A stretch of DNA of 64,000 bases, from the NCBI RefSeq assembly GCF_030272615.1, contig NC_081413.1, forward strand, positions 444,999,038-445,063,037, written 5' to 3'. Below the pieces are notes generated by a model. The model did no database searches. It was not told where the DNA came from and saw only the letters and a program-made list of their open reading frames with translations. Source of the DNA: Cryptomeria japonica (Eukaryota; Streptophyta; Pinopsida; Cupressales; Cupressaceae). The position numbers and the translations under genes are program-made. Position 1 is the first letter of the stretch. The number at the start of each line of letters is the position of its first letter. Positions 47,194-58,739 of this stretch are shown piece by piece.

Positions 47194-48739
47194 AAAACAA
47201 TTTTGATCCAGCAAAATGAAGTTTAAGAGGAAATAGAAAAAGAAGTGAAACAAGGACGATATAACTGCTCAAGAAAAGAGAAAAGGAAAAGACAAGGACA
47301 CCACTGATGGGTTTGATGAATTTTCTGTTGAATATATCATAGGTGATGTTGTGTCAGATATTCGTAATCTAACAAAGTATGCAGAGCCACTGATTGAGAA
47401 AAAATAAATTCTTGAAACTATTGATATTGATGATACACTGGCAAAGGGAACCAATCAAACCATGCATCCCAATAATGATGAAGTTACAATTGAGGACACC
47501 CCTTATGAGGAAAAACCTCAAAGGCATCTGGTGACAATAAATATTCCCACGACATACTATACTGGTAACAAACCTCATTTGCCAAAAAAAGGTGCAAAGG
47601 AAGAAAACTCCAAGATGATAGACTCATCAATACCATCTATTGATGGAACAAAGGAGAAGGAACAAGAAAAGAAGGAGGCAGAAAATAAGAATGAAGAGTT
47701 GAAGGAAACATGAACAATCGGTATTAGTCCAGTGGAGACCAAGGAACCGGAACAAGATAAGAAGATAGAAGATTCTTCATCTAGTCAATCGAAGGTGGTC
47801 AGAAAATAGTGGTGGACACCCATCCGGTAAAGAGGAAGTTAGTTGTAGAAAAGGAAACTGAGAAAAGGAAAGTTAAACTTCCCATCTTAGCTAGCTATGA
47901 GGTAGAAGCTGAAGAAGAAGATGAAGAAATAGAGGAGGACAAAGGGGAAGACTCAGTAATTGATATCAAGAAGATGACCCCTAAACAACTTATAAAATTT
48001 TTAGAAAAATTGAGAATTTAAACTGAAAAGGCCAAACTTAAAGCAAAGAAAAAGAAGGAAAGAATTCTTAATACTACACAGATAATCTTATCTAAACTCA
48101 TTCTTGATATTGCTATTGATGAGAATGCACCTATCATAGATCAATTGGGCACTCTTGTCAAAGCAATTGGTTCAGAGGCAACCTATTTGGAGAAGGTTGC
48201 AGCAAGGTAGAATGAATCTAGAAGAAGTGAACACTTGATGAAACAAGTATCAACTAAAAAAGTTGTTCTTTCTACTAGCACTGAAGAGGTGAAATCAATC
48301 TTAAAGGAAGTTGGCCAATTACTGGTTAGATTCTCAAACTTCCCTGATTTCATCAAAGATCTTGAAGTGAAAAGAGTAAAAACTCAATAGGAAATTCAAG
48401 ATCTGCTAGGTTCCTTTGATCTTCTTACAAGATCGGTAGCAACTTTTAGTCGACAAGTCAAATAGTTGACTCATGAATCAACCAGCTCAAAGGAGGACAA
48501 GACAAATGAGCTCTAAATTTGCTAGAGATACAATGCTATATTTCCCCTTTCATTGATTTATTGCAAGGAAATGTGAAACAAGCAGAAGGCCTCATCAGTA
48601 GACCTGACAGTAAGATAGTGGATGACATGGAGGATTTGGTTACACACCTGCATGGACAAATCATCACTATGAAACAAGTAAAGATTACGTGGGAATCTTC
48701 TTTGGAGGCTGCTAAGGTCAACTTCAAAGAAATTTTTTG
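47194..48739 (+). pseudogene. Element A ORF2, C-terminal part
   Basis: Continues the frame broken by H, with frameshifts near 47280 and stops at 47405, 47711, 48019, 48388 and beyond. The sequence is Lys/Glu-rich, with an acidic run (EVEAEEEDEEIEEDKGED, about 47908-47960) and predicted coiled coil. The layout (basic/acidic middle, coiled C terminus) matches D ORF2. No enzyme motif. Confidence 0.6.
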
Positions 48740-49052
48740 ACTTACTCTCATAAATTATTTTGTATACTTTGATTCCTTCATTATTGCCAAAATGGAGAGA
48801 ATGAATGTATAGTGGATTATTTATATGAGAAGGCTGAGATCCATTAGTAGAGGCAGAGTAGTCCACCAGTAGAGGTAGAGTAGTAGGTAGAGGCAGAGAA
48901 GGTAGATATAGGGAGAAGTGAAACCAGAGATTCATCCACAAGTGAAGGGAGAGAACAAAGGGGAGAACCAGAACATGGGGAGTTTCAAAGAATAGGGGGA
49001 GTTTTAGTTCAATCCACCTAGATGTTTTGCCACCAATGGCAAAGGGGAAGAT
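48740..49052 (+). other. Element A 3' spacer and polypurine tract
   Basis: Purine-rich repeats around GTAGAGGCAGAG at 48848-48900, then TTGCCACCAATGGCAA (49027-49042; 6-bp stem) overlapping the polypurine tract CAAAGGGGAAGAT, which abuts the LTR at 49053. Confidence 0.8.
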
Positions 49053-50159
49053 TGTTGGCATCATGAAGTTTAGAGTACTTAAGAAGTTGTCATTGATGGA
49101 AAAACTGGTTCAGATGTCACCATAACCGATTGGAAAAGGGTTATAGTGGATTGGTAAGAAACATGGGACTAAAGACTTCCACTGGTGAGTAGAGACCGAT
49201 TTACAAGAAGCAACCAGTAGATTAAGCTGAGCAAAGTAGGTTCATTGATATAAAGAAAACAACCGGAAGCAGATCACAATGGTGAAATGTAGATCTATTC
49301 AATTTAGAAATTGCCAGATGAAGTCAGAGTGCTTGTTAGAAAACTAGCAATATTTGTGGCATGAATGGCTAGTCCCACCGGTATAATCGACAAGATTTGA
49401 GGAATGAACAAATTGGTGCATAGAATGATTTTTGAGTTCGAGTTTTGGAGGGAAAGTTAGCGCCAAGATTCAAGATATCTATATACATGTTTTTTATCTT
49501 GAATTTTCATGTTGTTGAAGTGGTGAGTAGATTGAGGTTGGAATTCTGAGAAAAGGTGCAGAATAAGAGAAGTCCAGAAGGGTTCCTCATGAATTGGTGA
49601 AACCATCACCGAGAAGAGATTGAAGCAGATACAAAATGGATCTATTTGATAGAAAAGTGTCATCATCAGATCAATGACTTATTTCTCTCTAATAATTGCA
49701 GCACAGTAAAATCCTTTAACCGGGTGGACTTTAATAGGTCCCTTTGTAAAATCCATTAACTGAGTGACATCCTAAATGATGATCCTAAGTCCTTTAACAA
49801 GGCTACCTCTAATAGGGTAAAGGTTCTAACAAGCCTTGAAGAATATCCCTTAACTAGGTGGCACCTAATAGTGTCTTTGTAATCTCCTAATAGGGATGGC
49901 TCCTCACTGGGTGTACTTAAGAATAGTGGAGATTTTGTGAGTTTCTACTCACACCATGGTTTTCTCTCATTTGGGTTTCCACGTGATAAATCTTGATTGT
50001 CATGTGTGTTTATTTTTATGTGTGCATGTTTCTTATTAATGTTACTTGTACTAATAAGTGTTAAAGTTTGAATAAGAGTTTTGATTAAGGTTAAATCTGT
50101 AATAAACTGGTATAGTGCTGATTCATCCCCTCCCTCTCAGTCACCAGTTAATATTAACA
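49053..50159 (+). repeat. Element A 3' LTR (uninterrupted)
   Basis: TGTTGGCATCATG to TAATATTAACA, 1107 bp. It supplies the empty site for transposon B: GATTGAAGCAGATAC has one TGAA. The R-U5 half also resembles the LTR of element G. Confidence 0.92.
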
Positions 50160-50639
50160 ATATGTCCTTACCCATTTAATACAAGAATTCCAATGCCTCC
50201 ATTCCCTCCACATTTTGTAACACTAAATTTTGATAAATACAAATGCAAAGAGGATCCTAAGGCACACATAAGACAGTGTTTTACAACTTGCATTGAAGAA
50301 GCAGTAGAAGAAACATGATAGATGAGATTATTTCCATAAAGCTTAGGGAAAAAAGAAATGGAATGGTTCTCCCAACTTCCACATGGAATTAAGTCATGGG
50401 GTGATCTAACAGTGGCTTTTATACAATAGTTTTCCTACAACATTGAAACATATGTGTTGGTAGCTACCTTGTGCAATACTAAGCATAAAAATGGGGAACC
50501 TTTTGCTTCATTCTTACAATGATGGAGAGGTCTTTCTAGTCGATGCTCTTGTGATATAACTCAAAAACAAATGGTAGAAATGTTCACTCAAAATTTCAAC
50601 AAGGATATTGGTGTTGGAATTTTGGAGGAATTGATTATA
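50160..50639 (+). pseudogene. T1 gag, C-terminal part (retrotransposon gag core)
   Basis: After the ATATG duplication the frame from 4130 resumes as Cys-Pro-Tyr-Pro-Phe. It contains the gag core: PPFPPHFVTLNFDKYKCKED, WFSQLPHGIKSWGDL, and QMVEMFTQNFNKD. Stops at 50316 (TGA), 50319 (TAG), 50337 (TAA), and further TAG and TGA codons downstream all fit C-to-T or G-to-A changes. It is cut at about 50640 by the LTR of element F. The rest of T1 is not in the window. Confidence 0.8.
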
Positions 50640-53210
50640 TGTTGCATTGATGTCAACACTAGCTATTTTGGTTATCTACTGAATTTTACTAGAGTGGTTG
50701 GTTTATGATATTGATCTAGAGATCATCTCCAGTATTCTCCAGTTTTTGGAATTGATCTAGATTGGTTATTCATGTGTTCCTGATGCATATCCTATTTATT
50801 TGGTTCAGGACTTGATGATCTAGAAGTTATCTTTTCTTCTAGTAAGACTTTTGGCCACTAGTAAGGGTTTTACCGATAGCGCATTGTTGAAGATCTATTG
50901 ATGGATCTGATAAGTGGTGTTGGTGCAGCTTCTAGAAGGTTATTAGGTGCTGATGGTTATCATGTTCATGTTTCCATTGATCAGTGGTGTTTCATTTGTC
51001 TTATGGTGACCTATTTTAGGTCTAGTTCTATTCTGCTAGGTTATGGACCGATTTATGTAATGTGCTAGTGGATTCTCATGATGCATTACCAGTTGGATTT
51101 ATTGATTGGTTTATGTTGTTTCTCTCTTAGGCCGACTTGGTTTATCATTGGTTTGCAAGATTATGTAATGGATTTATTGTGTTATCTTTCAAGTTAACAA
51201 CCTAATTGTTTAGGTCTCAGGTTGGTATATATATGATCTCTTTATAGATCATGGGATTAGGGTTATGGGATTATCTGCATGTGAATAAAGTTGTAATCAT
51301 ATGCAAAGGTTTTGGTCGATCATAGGTGATTGAATTGGTTGTGTAAGACATTTTAGACCTCTGGTATTGAGCTTAACCAAAACTGTACTCAGGTATAGGA
51401 GATGTTACTCTTGCAGTTAATTCATCTTTCTGGATTGTAGTTTAGATTTCTTTTGTAGTCAGTGTGGCTCGTTTGTGATGATAAATGCACTCTAGGTTGT
51501 TGGCCTTCCTACATGTGTAGGCCCCTTTTATTGTAATCACATACTTATTGCAGAAGTATTATCTGACTATGGGTAGGCTTCCCTATTGGCATGATTGGCA
51601 TAACTGATGATGATGTTGATATATAAGGATTGTTGGTGATTATATAGCTGATATGATTAGGAGAATGATGGCATGGTGATGAATGATAGGTATAATTGAG
51701 ATGTTCATTGGTGACTTGCTGATCAATTATTTGTGTTGTCATTGATGGCAACTATGGCAACCTTTTTTTATTACTTTTTCATCTAAGTCATCTATGTTGA
51801 CCGGTATGCTCTGGAATGTATTTGACAGTCAAATTGTTAACTAGTATGATGAAATAGTGAAGGAGATGTTTGTGCTAGAGATCTATGATGATTTAGGTAT
51901 TGTGGTTTGGAATTAGTGTTTGTGACATTGTAATAAGTCTATGACTGGAACCATATCATGTTTTGATAACTGAAAGATATGTTTGTAATTGACTGTTGTA
52001 TACTCTTTAGGGTTTTAGTAGGGTTTAAGGACCGGTACCTAAATCTCTTGACTAGTGATGCTGTATGGTTTAGCGGTGTATTTTATCATGTTGGTAAATT
52101 GGTAATGGCATGGCTGAATTCATGTGAAATGATAAGATGTTGTTTTGGCACATTCAAGGAGTGAATTTGTTGGGAATGAGTGAATTAATCAACAAAGTGT
52201 GATAAGGGTTTAATTTCTTAGAAGATCGAGCTGCGGTGATGAGTCATGATCATTCAACGACTGTGTAAATTGTTGTAATGATCTATATAATGATTTGTAA
52301 AAGATATGTGATGATCTATGGTTTTGTAGTTGACAAAGTTGTAAAGTCTATTTAGGTCAAAGTTTTGAAGATAAAAAGGATCTATATAAGTAAGCAGAAT
52401 GTGCTATTTCCAGATCATTTATCTGTTGTTCCCTAACAGTTGTAGTAGACTAAAAATCCCTTAACTGGGTAGGTTCTAACAAGCCTGATTGAATAAATCC
52501 CTTCACCAGGTGACTCATTAATTTGGATTTAAATCCTTTTGCAAGGTTACTCCTAACAGAGTAAAGCTCCTAATAGGGATGAGGTTAAATCCCTCGGGGG
52601 ACTCCTAACAGGTTCTACTCCTAATTGCACATCATTATAAGCTCCTAACCGGGCTAGACTCCTAAGAGGGTACATTTTGAAAGAGTGCAAATATTGTGGG
52701 TACTAATTCCTACTGTGGTTTCCATGTGAAAAATACTTGTGTTTAGGTTGTGGATGGTTTGATGAGTTATTCATTTGATGTCTTTTCTTAATAATGAACA
52801 ATTAAGTTGTTACCTATAATAATATGATAAATATAATTTGAGTAATTGTTTGATAAGCTACCGGTACTAGATATGAATTTTTTTGTGAATTTTATGCAGA
52901 CTGGTTGAAGATTCCAAGTTTATTATTATTACTGATTCACACCCCCTCTCTCAGTAATAACTGTATACTCACAAATGACATTCCCACTGTGTTTTTTCCC
53001 TTTATCAGGTTTTCCATGTACCAATCTTGGTGTTATGTGTTGAGGATGGGTGATAATTGTTTTGTGATTTATGCTTGCACTTAATTTTTATATCTGCTAT
53101 TCTGGTATTTGGTTTATGCATTCTGATGGAAGGTTTTGTGTGCTTAAAGTTTCATAATCTGTTGACAACTAATTCAACCCCCTCTCAGTTGTCCACCAGT
53201 TATCCTGACA
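50640..53210 (+). repeat. Element F 5' LTR, interrupted by X
   Basis: TGTTGCATTGATGTC to CCAGTTATCCTGACA, then ATTGGTTGTATCAAAGC as primer site. A second TATA box and a second LTR-end-like CTCTCTCAG block near 52940 show that it is composite. Without X the LTR is about 1.3 kb. The hairpin at 51502-51523 has a counterpart in D. Confidence 0.65.
51734..52973 (+). repeat. X: probable solo copia LTR inside the F LTR
   Basis: TGTTGTCATTGATGGCAA to GTATACTCACA, about 1240 bp, with TATA-like TCTATATAAG at about 52381 and a CTAACAGGG motif series at 52430-52690. Flanks ATTTG and AAATG/AATGA are only weakly alike, so the boundaries are tentative. Confidence 0.5.
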
Positions 53211-53270
53211 ATTGGTTGTATCAAAGCTTGGTCTGCTCTGCAGAAGCTTAACCACTTGAGCAAGATCGTA

Positions 53271-56081
53271 TGGCTAGTAATCATTCAACCTCTATTGCTT
53301 ACCAGAAGGACAACCCCAGGCTTAAAGGAACAAACTATGGGTTATGGAAGCTTAGATGGAGACTCATCTAAGATGTCTTAGAAAGGAGATTTGGGAGACC
53401 ACTGAGAAAGGATATACTCCTTATGATCTGAACTCTAGGAATCCTCCTTTGTCAAATTTGAATAAAAACATTGAAAATAATTATAGAGCTAGAGAAGCCC
53501 TTTTGAGTGCCCTTTCTGATCAACAAGTTATGGGATTATCAGACAAATCATTTGCTAAAGCTATATGGGATAATTTGGAGTCTTTGAACTAAGGTGACAC
53601 TATTGTTAAAATTGCTAAACTTGATGGTTATCTGGTGAGGTATGAGAAATTGAAAATTGAGGAAGATGAAAGAATTACTACTTTTATGGAAAGAGTCAAT
53701 GAAATTTTCATGGGAATTCAATGTTGTGGTGGATCTTTGTGCGAAAATAAGATTGTTTCTAAAATATTGAGAGATTTTCCACTGACTTACAACATGAAGG
53801 CTATTGCAATTAATGAGTTGCTAACAATGGCCAACACTTCTGTTAATAGGGATACTTTGGTTGGAAAGTTATCTTCTTTTGAGCTTGAAGAATTTGCTCC
53901 TCCTGGAGCTACAAAGACTGAATCTTCTTTTCATGCATCTACATCATCAACCAATAAAAGTGATTGGAAAGTACTATATGCAAAGGAATTAGAGGATATG
54001 AAGAAAGATGATGAAGAGTTTGAGAAACTTGAAGCCCTATTTGCTAGAAGAGTACCTATAGGTCAAACAAGAAGTAAGTATGATGGAAAATCACCTTTTA
54101 AATGTTTTGAATGTAATAAGATAGTTCATTTTGCATCTAGATGTCCTGAGAGGAATTCAAGATTTGAGGAGAAATACAGAAAATATTTTAGGCCTAACCA
54201 TGGTTATCATAACAAGCATACATATAGGAGAAACAAAGATAAATCATGCTACTATGTAGATGAGGAAGGTGTGACTAATGACTCTGATGATGAACTGACA
54301 CAAGATTCAACTAGTGGATCCAAAAATGGAAAGGAATGGGTATTCTTGGCTATTAAGGAAGATGTTCTAGAACCGGTTACTCAAAATGAGGAGAAGGCCC
54401 TTGCTACTAAAGTTGAAAATAAGGATGAATGGGTGATAGACAATGGATGCTCACATCATATGATTGGAGATAAAAGGAAGTTTCTATCTTTGCAAGAATT
54501 TGATGGTGGTATGGTTGGATTTGGAGATTACAAAGCATGCATGATCAAAGGAAGAGGAACTATATCATTGGATGGTAAGCATAACACTAATAATATTTAT
54601 TATATTGAAGGATTAAGGTATAATATTTTGAGTGTAGGATAGTTGGTGGGTAAGGGATTTCTATAGTTCAAGGATGGAAAATGCAAAATCATTAACAAAT
54701 ATGGATTGGAGATTGCGACCGATACTCAAACTAAAGGTAACATCTTTAAATTGAACTCCAGTGAGAAGACATGTTTGATTGCACATATTGATGAGAGTTG
54801 GCTATCGCATAAGAGGTTGTGTCATGTAAATTTTGATTGCATTGTAAAGATCAATTCAACTAAGGCAGTTGGAGATATACCTAAGATTGTGAAGCCTTAT
54901 AATTTGGCATATAAGGAATGTCAAATGGGAAAGAAAGTTAGAACTTCTTTTAAGAGTACACAACAAATCTAATGATATTCTTGATCTTATTCATATTGAT
55001 TTATGTGGTCCTACTAGAATAAATGTTTTTTAGGATGATAGGCATTTCATGCTAATCATTGATGACTACTCTAGAATGATGTGGGTTACATTTCTAAGGG
55101 AGAAATATGAATCCTTTGAAAATTTTAAGGTATTTAAAGCTAAAGTTGAGACAAAAACAAGGTCAAAAATTAAATGCTTAAGATCCGATCAGGGTGGTGA
55201 ATTCACATCTACTGAATTTAATAGTTATTGTGAAAATAATGGTATAAGGAGACAATTGTTTGCACCCCAGACACCTCAGAAAAATGGTGTTGTGGAAAAG
55301 AAGAATGGAACTATCTTGGATGCAGGTAGAACTATGATGATGGAAGCTAACTTTCCTTATATCTACTGGAGAGAAGTTGTTAGAATGATGATGTACACAT
55401 TCAACAGAGTTCATATCAAAGGAGACACCGATAAGACTCCTTATGAGTTATGGTTTGGTCATACACCTATAGTTAAGTATTTTAGAATCATTGGTAGTAA
55501 ATTCTATATAAAAATTGATGATTCCATTAGAAAGTTTGATCCTAGATGTGATGAAGGGATATTTCTTGGTTACTCTAATGAAAGAAAAGCATATAGATGT
55601 TATAACAAAAAGATTGTAGAGAATTGTGGAAAGAGCTAATGTCAAGGTGGATGACTAGTACAAAGGTCAAATCAACACTTATGAGAGAGAACTGAAAGTG
55701 GAAATGATAATAACTAAACAAGTAGCACCTTTACCAAAACAAAATGTTGAACTAGTTATAACCCCCAAAAATATTAGAAAATTCAACAATAACTAAAGAT
55801 TAGAGCAAGGAAATAGAAAGTTAGAAGACTCCTAGGTATGTAAGGTTAAATCATTCATAAGATCAGATCATTGGAGACAAGAGCAAAGGAGTAATGATAA
55901 GAACAAGGTTGGCAGCTGAAGAGGTATGTTTAATTTCCCAAGTTGAATTGACATCAGTTATTGAAGAATGTAAATATGATGGATGAAAGCTATGGAAGAG
56001 CCATTAGATCACATAGAAAAGAATAACACATGGAATTTAGTTCCCTGGCCTAAAACTAAGAATGCTACTGGAACTAAATGG
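53271..56081 (+). pseudogene. Element F gag-pol, disrupted
   Basis: MASNHSTSIAYQKDNPRL at 53271, a one-base frameshift at about 53354, then gag to 54640 with zinc knuckle CFECNKIVHFASRC and protease WVIDNGCSHHMIGD. Integrase zinc domain at 54780-54920, catalytic core at 55040-55430 (IIDDYSRMMW, SDQGGEF). The third catalytic site reads QKNGVVEKKNGT, with Lys replacing the residue that is Glu in E (QNGIAERRN). The frame reaches GTKW at the start of reverse transcriptase and ends. Stops at 53590, 54640, 54664 and 55030 are TAA or TAG where CAA or CAG would fit. Element G truncates it. Confidence 0.85.
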
Positions 56082-56099
56082 TGTTGGCATAATTGATGG

Positions 56100-57678
56100 T
56101 GTTGGCATAACCAGTTAATTAGTTAGTGTTGTCATTGATGACCAACACATACCGGTGAATAAGGCCAAGCTCATAGGAAAGGTGTGGTAAACCTTAATGG
56201 TTTACACATGGCTACAAATAATATGGAGGATTTAGTGCTTCCCTAATATGCATCATTGACACATCTAAGAAGTGTGTTGGTCAAAGACTAATAGGTTGAA
56301 GGATAAACAGAGTAGCTGATTGGTTAGCCATGTTGAGATCAGTCTCTTAAACAGGCAGTTGAAATAATCATGCAGTCACAAGAGGTGACTCAAATTGTAG
56401 TTTAGTAGTCTTATGCATGACCAAAACACTCTGGATAGATAGGTGATCAGTCTCATTGATGATCAGTGACTAGTGGAAAAAGATGAAGAGTTACACCAGT
56501 GAACCAGTGATACAGGTTGAAGAATACTATCCACCAAGAATCTCAGAGCATTGACCAGTAAGATAGATGTGATGACCAAAGGTGAGTTGGTTATGGTGAG
56601 ATATCATCAAAACAAATTTCTAGTGAAGTCTACAACAATTAACAACTAGTTAAGGTGAGATTTATGTGGATTTTATGGTTCGCATTAAAAAGGAAAAAAC
56701 ATGACCCAGAAGTTGGTAGAATTATGAGTTGCAGTGGTAGGATGAGTTGCTGACAAGATTGATGGAGAGCATGTAGAGAAAGTATGGGAAGCTTTGAATT
56801 TAAAATCTACCAAGTGTTAGGTGTAAACTCATTTAGGAATCAGCACATATGTGTCGGTAAAACATGGTATAACGATTTTTGGTGAAAACCAAAAAGTTTG
56901 ATCATAAAATTGCGAAGTACAATTTTGAAGAGAGGTGATCTAGCAAGGTGAGAAGAGTGCAAAGAATAGCAGATTGGTCAAGAGAGTGTGTGTAGAGCTC
57001 AGATAGTGTGAATAGTAGAGAAATAATGTAGAGCATGAGTAGAGTGCAGAGCACGTGAAATGTAGAACACCGATAGAGTGCAAAGCAAGTGAAATGAAGA
57101 GAACTAGTAGAGTGTAGAGGAAGTGTAACCAGTGGTCAAAACAAAGAGCTTCAATTAGATCTGATTAAGCTAACAGTAGCTACTATAGAAGATCATTCTT
57201 TATGTTGTTTTATAATAACTATAATAGAAAAATCCCTTAGCTAGGTGGACTTTAACAGGTCCCTTTGTAAAATCCCTTAACCGGGTGACATCTTAATTGA
57301 TGATCCTAAGTCCTTTAACAAGGCTACCTCTAATATGGTAAATGTTCTAACAAGCCTTAAAGAAAATCCCTTAACTAGGTGGCACTTAATAGTGTCTTTA
57401 TAATCTCCTAACAGGGATGGCTCCTCACCCAATGTACTCCATAAGATTGTAGATTTTGTGAGTTTCTACTCACATCGTGGTTTTCTCCCATTTGGGTTTC
57501 CACATGATAAATATTGGTATTCATGTGTGTTTTATTTAATGTGTGCATGTTTCTTATTAATGTTTCTTATACTGATAAGTGTTAAGTTTGAATAGAAACT
57601 TTGATTAAGGTTATATCTTATAAAAAACAATATAGTGTTGATTCACCCATCCCCTCTCAGCAGTAGTTGGGACTAGCA
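56100..57678 (+). repeat. Element G 5' LTR
   Basis: TGTTGGCATAACC to GACTAGCA. An 18-bp near-copy of the start (TGTTGGCATAATTGATGG) precedes it at 56082, so the true start could be either. The stretch 57225-57660 closely resembles the R-U5 part of the element A LTR, including the CTAAC-type motif series; the U3 differs. Confidence 0.78.
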
Positions 57679-57751
57679 ATTGATATCAGAGCCCTAGTCC
57701 TCAAATTTAGAAGATCTTAAAAGCTTAAAGAAAGATTCAAGATAATATGAA

Positions 57752-58692
57752 AGGAAGGCCCCAAGTTCTCTAAGGAGAACTACATATTATGCTATGGTAG
57801 AATTAAGCTCTACCTAAGAACCCTAGGAGATCAATACTAGAATCATGTAAGCATAGAGTACAATGAACCTATAGGGGTTCTCACTATAGATCAGATCAAA
57901 GAGAAGAAAGATAACATCACAACTATGGAGGTGATTGATATTACTCTATCTGATAACGAGTATGATGAGATTCAAGATCTAAAGACAACCTATGAGATGT
58001 GGAATAAGCTGAAGACTATATATGGAGGAGATCCTCATGTACAAAAGGCTAAGGTTGTGAGTTGGAGAGGCAAATTTGATGAGATGAGGATGCAAGAAGA
58101 AGAGAATATAGAAATGTACAACAAAATAACAAAGGATGTGGTAAATTTCATGATAAATGCTGGAGGAAAACTTGAGGAAGATGATGTGGTCAGCAAAATC
58201 CAGAGAACCTTGCTACCTCAATATTCCATAAGGGTTTCTGTAATTTAGGAACTCATATCTTTGGGAGCAGTTAATGTAACACTTGACTCCCTGATCAGTA
58301 AGTTGATTTCCTTTGAACTGAGCAACTATGATAATAGTATGCCAAAGATTGATGTTCCCTTCAAATCTTCCATGACACTTGCACCAACAATGAGAATAAA
58401 AGAAATCAGAAGTAGTTCTACTTTAAGAACCGGTCATTCTCATGAACATGACAACTTGTTGTTTGAAGAACAAGAACAAGATGAGCTTGAAGCTCTAATA
58501 GCAAGAAGGGTGCTAAGAGGAAAAGGAAAGTACAGAGGTAAACTAACCCTAAAGTGTTACTCATGTAATAAAATAGGTCATATTGCGTCCAAATGTCTTG
58601 ACAATGATAGGAAGGATAACTTTAGAAGATACAAAGAGAATTGTTGTTCTCAAATTCTGATTTCCCCCAATCATCTCTATAAGAAAATTTAA
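57752..58692 (+). pseudogene. Element G gag with zinc knuckle
   Basis: The frame begins about 57752 and has TAG at 57838 and 58246. YEMWNKLKTIYGGD and a CYSCNKIGHIASKC knuckle (about 58546) match gag of element E (FEMWNKLKDIYGGD). After the knuckle the sequence is lost at about 58700. This is a normal autonomous-type copia gag behind an LTR related to that of pol-less element A. Confidence 0.8.
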
Positions 58693-58739
58693 TAACTCTA
58701 TTTGCATATGAAGAGGACAACAAGAAAATAGAATTCCAG

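Larger units (their letters stand above)
4131..50159 (+). mobile_element. Element A: pol-less copia-like LTR retrotransposon, 46 kb with nested insertions
   Basis: Bounded by a perfect 5-bp target duplication, ATATG at 4126-4130 and 50160-50164. Removing the element restores the T1 gag frame. The LTRs are 4131-4702 joined to 38855-39390 (5' copy, split by B) and 49053-50159 (3' copy). It has a tRNA-iMet-like primer site at 39393, a coiled-coil ORF1, a large ORF2 split by H, and a polypurine tract at 49040-49052. No reverse transcriptase, integrase or protease motif was found in its own internal sequence. Without B and H the element is about 6 kb. Its LTRs differ at many positions, so it is old. 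It probably depended on copia enzymes from another element. Confidence 0.85.
50640..56081 (+). mobile_element. Element F: decayed Ty1/copia retrotransposon, truncated by G
   Basis: 5' LTR 50640-53210 (with X inside), degenerate primer site, gag-protease-integrase, and the first part of reverse transcriptase, ending at 56081 where the LTR of G begins. It lies in T1 gag. The protein aligns with element E throughout. Confidence 0.8.
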
